Positions 26,892 through 36,015 of a stretch of DNA of 64,000 nucleotides are shown piece after piece (positions within the stretch are counted from its first letter, which is position 1; each line of letters opens with the position of its first letter). The notes beneath the pieces are model-generated. The model worked only from the letters and a program-made list of their open reading frames with translations, was not told where the DNA came from and did not search any database. A program made the position numbers and the translations under genes. The DNA is from CAZMRW01 sp964568805 (GTDB lineage: Bacteria; Pseudomonadota; Gammaproteobacteria; Methylococcales; Methylomonadaceae): positions 26,313-90,312 of the forward strand of contig CAZMRW010000005.1 of NCBI GenBank assembly GCA_964568805.1, written 5' to 3'.

Positions 26892-27257
26892 ACTATTCGG
26901 GTAGCCGCCAGGAGCTATCTTGAATTCGGATGCGCTGTTTACTCATATAATGAATTCTAGTAGTCCGCCAAGCATGTAATGGCGGTCAGATGTAGGTGCG
27001 AATTCATTCGCACAGCGCGGATAAATCCGCACCTGCACTATTACGCTTCCCGTCAAAATTGCATTGGCGAACTACAAGTGCATGACAGCTTTGTTCACGA
27101 TTGAAGCAGCCGCGCTTATCAGCTGGAGAAGATATGACGCGTTATATCGTCAAGTTTGCAAACGCTCAATAGGGTCGGGATGGGCGTTACAAACACCAAA
27201 CCCGACCGTAATGCGATCAATAATCCGACAGCCAGTTGCCGCCGGAATCAAGCATGA
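26892..27257. other. intergenic region containing a small inverted-repeat element
   Basis: Between two convergent genes. It holds the repeat element at 26961-27074. The remainder shows no gene, tRNA or clear terminator. Confidence 0.6.
26961..27074 (+). repeat. small inverted-repeat (MITE-like) element, copy A
   Basis: The 114-bp unit is bounded by tagtccgcca and tggcgaacta, whose complement tagttcgcca matches 9 of 10. The interior has gataaatccgcacctgca, shared with copy B at 52250-52344, and can fold into a long hairpin (tgtaggtgcg with cgcacctgca). No coding capacity, so it would need an enzyme supplied elsewhere. Confidence 0.7.
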
Positions 27258-28661
27258 TCAGTTTTTATCAATTTTAAGCGCCAGGAACATCGGATTACCC
27301 CGGCGTTGAACCAAAACAGCTACGGATTTGCCGACATCAATATCTTTGATGGCTTTGTCGAAATCGGTCACATTTCGGATAACCACACCCTGAATTCGGA
27401 GAATCACGTCGCCGGACTGGATTCCTGCATTCTTGGCAGCGCCTTTGCCCACATTCTTTACCAATACACCACCTTGAGAAACCTCCAACGCGCTTCTTTG
27501 CTCGCTTGTCAAATCGGCTACGGAAATACCCAGTTTGTTGGTCGGCATCGATTGTGTTTTGGTTTCGGCCAATTTCTCTTCCTGTTCGGGTAATAATCCG
27601 ATACTGATAGGCAGGGTTTGTATATCGCCTTGTCTGATTATTTTGATCGTCGCTTTTTCATCGATGGGCGTCATGCCGACCATGGGCGGTAACTCACCGG
27701 AAGTTTCGATCTCCTTGCCGTTGAAATCGACAATAATGTCGCCAATATGCAATCCGGCTTTTTCGGCCGGACTATTGGGAATTACTTTGGCAACCAGCGC
27801 CCCATGAGGCCGTTTCATCCCGAAAGATTCCGCCAATTCCCGGGTAACATCCTGAATCTGAACGCCCAGCCAACCTCTGGAAACCTTTCCGCTGGTTTTT
27901 AACTGGGATACGACATTCATCACGACATCTATCGGAATGGCGAATGAAAGCCCCATAAATCCGCCGGTACGGCTGTAAATCTGGGAGTTGATGCCGACAA
28001 CCTCGCCATCCTTGTTAAATAAGGGCCCGCCCGAATTTCCCGGATTGATCGCAACATTAGTTTGAATGAACGGCACGTAATTGCCTCCCGGCAAGCTGCG
28101 GCCCTTGGCGCTGACGATGCCGTCCGTCACCGATTGTTCAAATCCGAAAGGCGAACCAATCGCGAAAACCGATTCTCCAGCTTCCAGCTTTTCGGCGGAT
28201 CCGATCGTAACAGCCGGTAAATTTGTAGCTGCAACCTTTAACAACGCCACATCGGTGCGCGCGTCTGAGCCAATGACCTTGGCCAGTAATTCGCGCCGGT
28301 CCGACAATTTGACGACTATCTCATCGGCATCTTTTACGACGTGATGATTAGTCAGGACATAGCCGTCCTCAGAGATAATAAATCCCGAACCTAAAGACTG
28401 GGTATCCCTGGGGATCATGTCGCCGCCCTGACCATCGAAAAAGTGTTTGAATAACTCTTCCATCTCGGGTGGCAGGCCTTCGGGTAATTGCTGGTCTTTC
28501 GGTAAGTTTTCCGGTTCAGCCGGTGCTTTTTGGGTTGTACTGACGTTAACAACCGCGGCACCTTTGGTTTTTACCATCTCCGGTAAATTAGGCACTTGCG
28601 CCAACACATTTTGATTAACCAGAACCACTAAAAAAAGGCACCAACTTAGCTTTTTCAGCAT
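27258..28661 (-). CDS. mucD: MucD/DegP-type periplasmic serine protease
   Basis: A 467-residue HtrA protease. A signal peptide ends near VLAQVPN. The trypsin-like domain has the triad His (TNHHVVKDA), Asp (ARTDVALLKV) and Ser (NPGNSGGPLFN). Two PDZ domains follow, ending in VLVQRRGNPMFLALKID. It degrades or refolds misfolded envelope proteins. Lying downstream of rpoE-mucA-mucB on the same strand (291 bp after mucB), it fits the mucD position in Pseudomonas. The ATG at 28661 begins the signal peptide. Confidence 0.94.
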   Translation of the reverse strand: MLKKLSWCLFLVVLVNQNVLAQVPNLPEMVKTKGAAVVNVSTTQKAPAEPENLPKDQQLPEGLPPEMEELFKHFFDGQGGDMIPRDTQSLGSGFIISEDGYVLTNHHVVKDADEIVVKLSDRRELLAKVIGSDARTDVALLKVAATNLPAVTIGSAEKLEAGESVFAIGSPFGFEQSVTDGIVSAKGRSLPGGNYVPFIQTNVAINPGNSGGPLFNKDGEVVGINSQIYSRTGGFMGLSFAIPIDVVMNVVSQLKTSGKVSRGWLGVQIQDVTRELAESFGMKRPHGALVAKVIPNSPAEKAGLHIGDIIVDFNGKEIETSGELPPMVGMTPIDEKATIKIIRQGDIQTLPISIGLLPEQEEKLAETKTQSMPTNKLGISVADLTSEQRSALEVSQGGVLVKNVGKGAAKNAGIQSGDVILRIQGVVIRNVTDFDKAIKDIDVGKSVAVLVQRRGNPMFLALKIDKN

Positions 28662-28952
28662 ACACACACCATTTCCAACATTTAATAAATAATATAAACG
28701 CATAATATCTGTTTTTAATCCTGCCTGAAGCAGGTAAGTTTTCTCTGCCATCAACGTTGCAGATCAATTCGGTTAATAATACGTCTTGACTTAGGCACTG
28801 ACTGCCGGTATTTCAACCCTTTAAAAAATTCGATGCAAAATCAAAGAGGAACCTGACAGCCGTTTTTTTTTATTCCCGACGGCCCATTATGAGTCATCAA
28901 GAATAGCATCGAAAAAAAGGACTGATATAGCCCACCGATGAAATGCATTCAA

Positions 28953-29915
28953 CTAGCCGTCCCGGCTCTTCAGTTTGATGCCTTCAGCAATTAGCTTGAC
29001 CGTAGTTGCAGGCACCTCACCCATCACCGTAACCAGGTTATCATCCAGAATACGGGTAAACGAATTAACGGCGCCAGCCGATTGCAGGCCTTCCTGCATG
29101 GAGGAGTTTTTATTTTCCATATAGACCGAAACCAGCGCAAATCCGTCGCTCAGCACCATATGTTCAACCAGTTGATCGGAATTGTGGAGGGGTCTGCGGG
29201 TAAAAAAAACTTTCCTAAAGCCCGCAGGCATACGAACCACATCAAAAGCGGCCTGTTCCGGCGACAGCTCCACGGACTGAAGCCTATGTTGCGCCGAGCC
29301 TGCAACTTCAGGCAGTTTCACATCGACAAAAGTGAGCTGTTCTTTTACCTGCTGTTCAGTAAAAACAATCTGTTCCAGGGTCGCGCCGTCAAGATCATAA
29401 ACAGCCACTTTGAGAGGAAGAAATTTCTGTTTCTCTATCCAAACTTTCCTGTCATATCGGTATTCGTCTTTTGGCTTTATGCCGATGACATAACTGGGCA
29501 ACATCGCGACATCTTCTTCGCCATCCAGTTCGAATTGATAGATGTCTTCCAATTCATCGAGATTCTTCGGCATATCGACCAGAAAGGAACGCTCATAGGG
29601 CCGGTGGTCAATAACAATTTGTTGGGTATTTTTGAATCGACAGCTAACCCTGTCGGCATCCCTGACAACTTCACGCAATGGGGAATTTAACGATAACAGA
29701 CGCTCCTGCTCCTGGCCGTTTTTTGCTGCATGAAAATACTTCATGGTTTCCAGCTTTCCGTTTCTAAAAAAAGCGACAGTCCCCTGATAATTCAGGATTT
29801 TCATCGCCGAGTTCATGTTTTTTAATGTCTGACGAGGTGTTAAAGAACCTTCTTCTGCCGATACACTCCCTGCCGACAAAACCATTGCAAGAAAAAAACG
29901 GTTTAATTTTGTCAT
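28953..29915 (-). CDS. mucB: MucB/RseB, periplasmic regulator of sigma-E
   Basis: A 320-residue secreted protein with a leader ending near GSVSAEEGS. The start of the mature region MNSAMKILNYQGTVAFFRNGKLETMKYFHA is typical RseB/MucB, as are the two-domain layout and RMPAGFRKV. It binds the anti-sigma factor MucA and shields it from proteolysis until misfolded outer-membrane proteins or lipopolysaccharide are sensed. Overlaps mucA by 4 bp. Confidence 0.95.
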   Translation of the reverse strand: MTKLNRFFLAMVLSAGSVSAEEGSLTPRQTLKNMNSAMKILNYQGTVAFFRNGKLETMKYFHAAKNGQEQERLLSLNSPLREVVRDADRVSCRFKNTQQIVIDHRPYERSFLVDMPKNLDELEDIYQFELDGEEDVAMLPSYVIGIKPKDEYRYDRKVWIEKQKFLPLKVAVYDLDGATLEQIVFTEQQVKEQLTFVDVKLPEVAGSAQHRLQSVELSPEQAAFDVVRMPAGFRKVFFTRRPLHNSDQLVEHMVLSDGFALVSVYMENKNSSMQEGLQSAGAVNSFTRILDDNLVTVMGEVPATTVKLIAEGIKLKSRDG

Positions 29916-30445
29916 TTCTGGCTATAAGCAGTTACTCTGGTATAAGGCTGAAAATTAGCCTGACCATTGGTATAAACACTACTATTGTGGGCCTGGAGAT
30001 AATCGTTGATTTGCTTATTGACTGGATAACGCTCAGATGGATGATTGGTTGCACCGGGATTTGCCGTAGCCATGAGGGGCGAAGCAAAAGCCGACACCGT
30101 CTTGACTTCATCGACAGGACGATTCGCATTCAATCCCGCAATAACAGCGACAACGGCTACAGATGCGGCCGTCGCAAGCATTTTTCGATTACGCATGAAC
30201 GCCCTGGTTCCTGGTAACAAATAGCTGGGTTCCTGCTGGATCTGTTGACTGATTTTTGCAGAAAACTCGGGATCGGGTAATAAAAAACGCTCCGTTTTCA
30301 GGGCATGACTGATCGACTCGTACCGAATCAGTTTTTCTTTCAAATCCGGATTTGATCGGATTTTCTTCAAGAGGTTTAAAGCCTCATGCCGATCAAGATC
30401 ATTATCCATTAGTTGAGAAATTTTTTGTTTCAAATCGTCTTGCAT
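29912..30445 (-). CDS. mucA: MucA/RseA, anti-sigma-E factor
   Basis: A 177-residue single-span membrane protein. The cytoplasmic part begins MQDDLKQKISQLMDNDLDRHEAL, which binds the sigma factor. A transmembrane helix (MLATAASVAVVAVIAGLN) at about residues 88-106 separates it from the periplasmic tail that MucB binds. The position directly after rpoE and before mucB settles the role. Regulated proteolysis of this protein frees sigma-E. Confidence 0.94.
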   Translation of the reverse strand: MQDDLKQKISQLMDNDLDRHEALNLLKKIRSNPDLKEKLIRYESISHALKTERFLLPDPEFSAKISQQIQQEPSYLLPGTRAFMRNRKMLATAASVAVVAVIAGLNANRPVDEVKTVSAFASPLMATANPGATNHPSERYPVNKQINDYLQAHNSSVYTNGQANFQPYTRVTAYSQK

Positions 30446-30457
30446 CGAATATCACCG

Positions 30458-31048
30458 TTAATCGAGCAGGGGGGTTAATTTACTATCGATCGCTTCACGC
30501 GCTCTAAAAATACGTGAACGGACCGTTCCAACTGGGCAATCCATTGCCTGGGCTATTTCTTCATAGCTCATTCCTTCAAATTCCCGCAACATGATTGCTA
30601 TGCGCATTTCATCCGGCAATTTGGCAATTGCTGTTTTGATCGTTTCGACAATTTCTTGGTTTAATAACTGTCTCTCGGGTGTTTCCATTCCCTGTAGTTG
30701 AGGCGCTTTTTCGATTTGTTCTGCATCCTGAACATCCACCTGGTTATCTGCGCTCCTTCTTGACCTGGACATCAGGTAGTTTTTTGCCGTATTGATCGCA
30801 ATCCGGTACAGCCAGGTATAAAAAGCGCTTTCTCCGCGGAAATTACCCAGTGCCCGGTAAGCTTTGATGAATGCTTCCTGAGCTACATCCTGGGCTTCGC
30901 TCGAATCTTTGACATATCGATTGACCAATTGAATAATTTTATGCTGATATTTGATCACCAATAGGTCATAAGCTGCCTTATCTCCCTGTTGCACTCGTAA
31001 TACCAACTCTTCATCCAGCTGTTCGCTTGCCCGGATATGACTATTCAC
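30458..31048 (-). CDS. rpoE: RpoE/AlgU, extracytoplasmic-stress sigma factor
   Basis: A 196-residue sigma-70-family group 4 protein. Region 2 has QDVAQEAFIKAYRALGNFRGESAFYTWLYRIAINTAKN (cited in part) and region 4 has EFEGMSYEEIAQAMDCPVGTVRSRIFRAREAID. The start codon is GTG at 31048 with AAGGA 10 bases upstream. It directs genes for envelope repair and, in alginate makers, alginate synthesis. A sigma-E-like promoter precedes it, consistent with self-activation. Confidence 0.96.
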   Translation of the reverse strand: MNSHIRASEQLDEELVLRVQQGDKAAYDLLVIKYQHKIIQLVNRYVKDSSEAQDVAQEAFIKAYRALGNFRGESAFYTWLYRIAINTAKNYLMSRSRRSADNQVDVQDAEQIEKAPQLQGMETPERQLLNQEIVETIKTAIAKLPDEMRIAIMLREFEGMSYEEIAQAMDCPVGTVRSRIFRAREAIDSKLTPLLD

Positions 31049-31068
31049 TAGTTCTTTTCCTTGCTTGA

Positions 31069-31095
31069 ATGGACAGAATTAAACCGCATAAGTTC
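31069..31095 (-). promoter_or_regulatory. sigma-E-like promoter of rpoE
   Basis: On the minus strand GAACTT (31095-31090) is the exact sigma-E -35 core and TCCAT (31073-31069) lies 16 bases downstream in the -10 place, against a consensus near TCTGA. It ends about 20 bp before the GTG start. The -35 is strong, the -10 partial. Confidence 0.6.
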
Positions 31096-31244
31096 TCTAG
31101 TTACAAAAAAAATTGCTATCACTTTAAAAAACGTTATTATCCATAATCTAAGTTAACTAAGCCACAATTGAAAATAGTATCCATGATTCCTTTCCAATTT
31201 CACTTTTGTCCCAGCGGATATCAAACTAGCTGACGCCATTTTTT

Positions 31245-32864
31245 ATGCACAACTTCCAACATTACGATGTACTTATCATCGGCAGCGGCGGCGCCGGTTT
31301 AAGTTTAGCACTTAAACTGGCCGAACATTCATTGCGTATTGCCGTACTATCCAAATTTGCGTTAACAGCCGGCAGCACATACTATGCTCAAGGCGGGATC
31401 TCCGCCGTTTTCGATGCCGAGGATTCGATAGAATCGCACATAGAAGACACACTGGATGCCGGCGCAGGCCTATGTAATCCGGATATCGTCAGACTAACCG
31501 TCACCCATGGCAAAAGCTCTATCGACTGGCTACGCCAGCAAGGCGTCATATTTACCGAGGAGCAGACTAAATCCGGCGAGCTCAAGCTCCATCTAAACCG
31601 GGAGGGCGGGCATTCTCACCGGCGTATTGTACATACCGCCGATGCTACCGGTAAAGCGGTATCACTGTCATTGATCGAGCGCGCCCAGGAACATGAAAAT
31701 ATCGAATTATTTGAACATCATAACGTCATCGAACTGATCACCCGATCCAGCTCGGCGCATAACACTTCGATATCACGAAAACGCATTGTCGGCGCCTATG
31801 TTCTGGACAGTAAAAATCAGCAGGTTAAGACCATGGCTGCGCGAGTCGTGGTGCTGGCTACCGGCGGCGCCAGCAAGGTTTATCTTTACAGCACGAATCC
31901 GCAAAGCGCTACCGGTGACGGCATCGCCCTGGCATGGCGGGCGGGTTGCCGTGTCAGCAACATGGAATTCATGCAATTTCACCCGACCTGCCTATACCAT
32001 CCGGATGCCCGTTCTTTTCTGATTAGCGAGGCGGTCAGGGGAGAAGGCGGCAAGCTGATTTTGCCGGACGGATTGCCTTTCATGCATCGTTTCGACCCAA
32101 GAGGGGAATTAGCCCCCCGCGATATTGTCGCCAGGGCCATCGACCATGAAATTAAAAAACGCGGGATCGACTGTGTTTTTCTTGATATCAGCCACAAATC
32201 CGATCAGTTCATACGCGAACATTTTCCAACAATTTACCGTCAATGTCTTGAATTTGATATCGACATTACCAAGCAACCGATTCCGGTCGTGCCCGCCGCC
32301 CATTACACCTGCGGCGGCGTATTGACCGACAGTTATGCCCGCACAGACATTGCCAATCTATACGCCATTGGCGAGGTGGCCTGCACCGGCCTGCACGGCG
32401 CCAACCGTATGGCCAGCAATTCGTTACTGGAATGCCTGGTGTTCGCAGATCGAGCTTATGAAGATATTCAAGTCAAACTCCCATCAATTGAACCCGTACC
32501 CGAACTGCCTGACTGGGATGAATCGCAGGTCAGCGATTCCGATGAAGAGGTCGTCGTATCCCATAACTGGAATGAATTGCGTAATTTTATGTGGGATTAT
32601 GTCGGTATCGTAAGAACGGATAAGCGCCTGGACAGGGCGATGCATCGCGTGGAATTGCTAAAGCAGGAGATCGCCGAATATTACGGGCATTTCCGGGTCA
32701 CCAGCGATTTGCTCGAATTACGCAATCTGGTGATAGTCGCCGAACTCATCATCCGCTGCGCGCAACGGCGTAAAGAAAGCCGCGGCTTGCATTACACGCT
32801 GGACTATCCGAATACCGATGACAGCCGGCCGCCGCAAAATACGGTCCTGACACCGACTCGTTGA
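31245..32864 (+). CDS. nadB: NadB, L-aspartate oxidase
   Basis: A 539-residue flavoprotein that oxidises aspartate to iminoaspartate in NAD synthesis. GSGGAGLSLALKLAEHS at the N-terminus is the FAD motif. SGLF-type AYYAQGGISAVF, EGGHSHRRIVH, MEFMQFHPTCL and HGANRMASNSLLEC are conserved. It is divergent from rpoE, the nadB/rpoE pairing usual in gammaproteobacteria. A hairpin follows the stop. Confidence 0.97.
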   Translation: MHNFQHYDVLIIGSGGAGLSLALKLAEHSLRIAVLSKFALTAGSTYYAQGGISAVFDAEDSIESHIEDTLDAGAGLCNPDIVRLTVTHGKSSIDWLRQQGVIFTEEQTKSGELKLHLNREGGHSHRRIVHTADATGKAVSLSLIERAQEHENIELFEHHNVIELITRSSSAHNTSISRKRIVGAYVLDSKNQQVKTMAARVVVLATGGASKVYLYSTNPQSATGDGIALAWRAGCRVSNMEFMQFHPTCLYHPDARSFLISEAVRGEGGKLILPDGLPFMHRFDPRGELAPRDIVARAIDHEIKKRGIDCVFLDISHKSDQFIREHFPTIYRQCLEFDIDITKQPIPVVPAAHYTCGGVLTDSYARTDIANLYAIGEVACTGLHGANRMASNSLLECLVFADRAYEDIQVKLPSIEPVPELPDWDESQVSDSDEEVVVSHNWNELRNFMWDYVGIVRTDKRLDRAMHRVELLKQEIAEYYGHFRVTSDLLELRNLVIVAELIIRCAQRRKESRGLHYTLDYPNTDDSRPPQNTVLTPTR

Positions 32865-32909
32865 TTCAGGACAGGCCGATCAGTACTGATCCCTGATCTT
32901 TCGTGCATA

Positions 32910-32941
32910 TTGCTAACTCTTCGAATAAAGAGGGTTAGCAA
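32910..32941 (+). terminator. hairpin downstream of nadB
   Basis: ttgctaac (32910-32917) pairs with gttagcaa (32934-32941), and further weaker pairs close the inner stem. No U-run follows, so termination is only a possibility. Confidence 0.45.
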
Positions 32942-33026
32942 GCTGCAAAATGCAAAGAGCGATAGTTATGGTTAAACCGGCTACGCCATCCCTAAGAAGA
33001 TTGCTATAAACGGATAAAAACCGGCG

Positions 33027-33428
33027 TTAGTTTTCATCCAGCAGCGCTTTGACCTCATGTGCGGCATGATCGCAATCCATCGTTGATTTCAACACCTGGC
33101 GGCGTAAAAGGAATCCGGTGCTTAACCCATCGATGTCCCGGGAAACATATTCGTTGAGCGGCTCGCAGATTTGATGCATATGCTGCTCAGACCGCAGCAA
33201 CACGTCCTGGTTGTCAACCTCGCCGGCTTCCAGCGACATCATCACTTCGCTGGTTATACCATTCTGAAATCGAAACACTTCCTCAACATAATGTTCGAAT
33301 TCTTCCCTTGAATGGCCGACCGGCCCATAACCACCAAAAAAGGGGGTGCCGCAACCAGACAAGGACATGGCGCTAACACTAAGCACCACTATTGCCAAAT
33401 ACCCCCACTCTTTATTCCGCATTGCCAT
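33027..33428 (-). CDS. small lipoprotein of unknown function
   Basis: A 133-residue protein with a signal peptide and lipobox LSGCG (Cys at about residue 25). The rest is mostly helical and soluble with two later cysteines (HQICEP, MDCDH). No known family was recognised. The ATG at 33428 was chosen so that the leader starts properly; the frame stays open further upstream to a TTG at 33467. It is convergent with nadB. Confidence 0.7.
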   Translation of the reverse strand: MAMRNKEWGYLAIVVLSVSAMSLSGCGTPFFGGYGPVGHSREEFEHYVEEVFRFQNGITSEVMMSLEAGEVDNQDVLLRSEQHMHQICEPLNEYVSRDIDGLSTGFLLRRQVLKSTMDCDHAAHEVKALLDEN

Positions 33429-34026
33429 TTGCTTAACTACGCCAGTCAATCTGCTTAAAATTATCAATATACTCTATTTTCGATAAATTCCAACCGGAAA
33501 AAAATCGCTTGCCTGCCCCATTCAACCTGTTCAATCATATCTCCAGACGACACCTTATCCGCCCTGTAGCCGGAATTCAGGTCGCTTTTTCCGGAAGATC
33601 GGATGAGTCCGATATTGCACGAACTCGGATCAAGCGAGATGCGGCAACGATGCCCAACCAGCGGCAATCGATTTGGTCAAAAATAAAATACCTTTGCTAT
33701 TTTCCCTGTTTTTTGTATCATCCTAATAATATAGTTAAATGGATATTTCGTCTGTTAAACCTGTTCGCTGAATGCTGAAGAAAGCGCGTCGCCGGTACGG
33801 CGCCAATAAAAGGGAATCCTGGCGGTGTGCGGCAAGTACGTCAGTTTAGAGATGAGGATGCTCCAAACAGGTAAAATGTCCGTTTAGGTTGTTTACCGAT
33901 AGATGAGATGTTGAGCGGTTAATTTTGGTTCAAAGGAGTTTTTTGGATTATCTGGCCTTACTAAAATGTAATCTTTCTTAGCTTTCTATACCACAATAAT
34001 AATACGATAAACAGGGTGTGAAGATA
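33429..34026. other. 598-bp intergenic region with no supported gene
   Basis: A 67-codon frame at 33464-33667 on the minus strand is the only notable open frame and shows no recognisable domain or strong start. The rest is AT-rich and probably holds the promoters of the two flanking genes. Nothing else could be named. Confidence 0.5.
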
Positions 34027-35436
34027 ATGACTGAAAAGACAGTGAGCAAATACCTACTCAACCTTGAAAAATACTTTGCCAGTGACAATCCGATATTGCA
34101 AAAAGCTTCAAAGGTTTTTCACGAATTGGATCAACTTGAATTCGACCTGGGCCTGCTGGAAATGGACGAGACAACGGCCAGTAAAAATTCATGGTGGCCC
34201 ATCATCAGTATGATAGGCGGCAATTCAACAGCCAAGCCCAGGTTTATGAACGGTTATTTCGGCTCGGAAGTGCAACTGTCAGGAATTCAGACATCCAGCC
34301 AGAAATTTACGGTCCTGCTGCATAACAATCAACCTACCCCTGCAACCTTACCCGGCACGGCGCTCGATGTCGATCATCGCTTTCCGTTTTACCAGATCAG
34401 CCGGAAATTTGAGCAGCAACAGCAAGGCGAAGGTAACCGTATCAATTCTTATCTTGAATTAAAAACGATCCACAGCGATCGCCTAAAAGGCAAGCTCTTT
34501 ATCGACGCGCCGAATATTATCAGCACCCCGTCCAGTCCGGTCACGTTATTTCTGACTAAATACATTGTCGAGCATTCCGATCTGGTTTTAATATTTACCG
34601 ATGCATTTGAATCGGCCTCGCCGCTGCTGGATGAATTAATCGAGGCGATCGCAAGCAACCAGGATTCCAACAAATTTGTCTATCTCATCGACGCGCCTGC
34701 GTCGGCGATGATTCCCTCCCGGAACAACGAAATCATTGCTTCCTGGCAACGAAAACTGGCCGAACGAGGCCTCACATCGGGACAATTTCTTATTCTCCCC
34801 AGCCAGGAAACCAGTTTTATACCACAGGCAAGCAAAACAGATTTTTCAATTATAGATCAGTACCTTGCCAACGTCGGGAATGACCGCAGCTATCGTGTAT
34901 TGCAATCGCTTGAGCGTAACATACGCCAAATAGAAGACGTGGTGATACCCGAAGTAAAAAAAGGCATTGCCACGTGGAAAGACAGGTCCAATATGTCGAC
35001 TCTGCTGATTTTGAGTTTTATTATCGTATTAAGCCTATTTGCCGAAATCAACTCGGGAATCGTTCTGTCAACGCTGGTCGATCCGATTCTTGGCCCGATA
35101 TCAATCCTTGTGCTGATCGCTTTCATGATACCGGTTCATTTGGCGATCAGCAAACTCCACTCAAAAGTCATCATCAATCAGCTCAATGCGAGGCAGAAAG
35201 AACTTCATTTGCTGGAAAAAATCGCCAATTTATTTGAAAAAAATCTGACATTCTCCCGAATCATGTTGCCGTTCTCGGAGCCGGCCGACTGGAATAAGAA
35301 AACAAAAGGGCGTTTATCCCAGTTATCCGTTAAAACTCAGGAGTTGGTGCAATCATTGAACGACAGCTTCAGTACTTATCACGAGAATCTTATGCCCGGG
35401 TTTTCTGATACCCAAGGACCGAAAGATTTCCCTTAG
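34027..35436 (+). CDS. dynamin-like membrane protein with degenerate GTPase motifs
   Basis: A 469-residue protein. MIGGNSTAKPRFMNGYFG near residue 60 lines up with the dynamin P-loop pattern GxFSAGKSTFINALLG, but AKP replaces GKS. LFIDAPNI stands where the DTPG switch would be, and YLIDA where the NKxD motif would be. The two hydrophobic spans at about residues 327-385 fit the membrane paddle of bacterial dynamin-like proteins, and flanking stretches are helical. GTP binding looks lost or weak. The ATG at 34027 has AGGG ten bases upstream; the GTG at 34018 is an alternative. No role can be assigned. Confidence 0.55.
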   Translation: MTEKTVSKYLLNLEKYFASDNPILQKASKVFHELDQLEFDLGLLEMDETTASKNSWWPIISMIGGNSTAKPRFMNGYFGSEVQLSGIQTSSQKFTVLLHNNQPTPATLPGTALDVDHRFPFYQISRKFEQQQQGEGNRINSYLELKTIHSDRLKGKLFIDAPNIISTPSSPVTLFLTKYIVEHSDLVLIFTDAFESASPLLDELIEAIASNQDSNKFVYLIDAPASAMIPSRNNEIIASWQRKLAERGLTSGQFLILPSQETSFIPQASKTDFSIIDQYLANVGNDRSYRVLQSLERNIRQIEDVVIPEVKKGIATWKDRSNMSTLLILSFIIVLSLFAEINSGIVLSTLVDPILGPISILVLIAFMIPVHLAISKLHSKVIINQLNARQKELHLLEKIANLFEKNLTFSRIMLPFSEPADWNKKTKGRLSQLSVKTQELVQSLNDSFSTYHENLMPGFSDTQGPKDFP

Positions 35437-35502
35437 CGCCCGACCAGAGAAGGAAATAAACGTAGTAGCAGATACCCCACTGTATAGCTTACTCACTTGA
35501 TC

Positions 35503-36015
35503 ATGACAACCTACGTCGATCTTATAAGACAATATTTACCTCTATGCTGGTTTCAACATAATCCGCTGGAGCTGACAAGATCAACCGGTTTTTTCAGACA
35601 AAATCTGATTTTCTATTTTCTAGTTGAGTATTTTATGCAGGCCAACATGACCGACGACCCGATCGAATCATTTTATGAAGTCGGTATTCAAATTCTGTTA
35701 ACACTCTTGTTTATCGGCATCATGATGTTTTTCAATAAAACCCTGTATGCTTATGTCCAGGTCACTACCTCACTGACACTATGCGCCAATGTAGTATCAT
35801 TATTCATCGTGCCTGTCATCATCTGGTTAACCGTTAGCGATGATCCTTTAAGCTATTACATTACATTGTTACTGGTTTTGTGGGATGCCGCCCTGGTTAC
35901 CTACATCATTAAAAAAGTTGTTGATATCAATATCATGGCCAGCATGCTCCTTTCCTTGCTTTATTTCATCTCGACCTATTTGGGCGCATTTGGCCTGGGA
36001 CAAATATTATTCTAA
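35503..36015 (+). CDS. membrane protein of unknown function
   Basis: A 170-residue protein with about four to five hydrophobic spans (e.g. IQILLTLLFIGIMMFF, VVSLFIVPVIIWL). No known domain recognised. It follows the dynamin-like gene by 66 bp on the same strand and overlaps the convergent glcD stop by 4 bp. The ATG at 35503 is preferred to the TTG at 35497. Confidence 0.75.
   Translation: MTTYVDLIRQYLPLCWFQHNPLELTRSTGFFRQNLIFYFLVEYFMQANMTDDPIESFYEVGIQILLTLLFIGIMMFFNKTLYAYVQVTTSLTLCANVVSLFIVPVIIWLTVSDDPLSYYITLLLVLWDAALVTYIIKKVVDINIMASMLLSLLYFISTYLGAFGLGQILF

Noticed and set aside
33464..33667. 67-codon frame on the minus strand
   Set aside because: No recognised domain, no good start site, and it lies in a promoter-like gap. 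Its end only touches the TTG-extended frame of the next gene.
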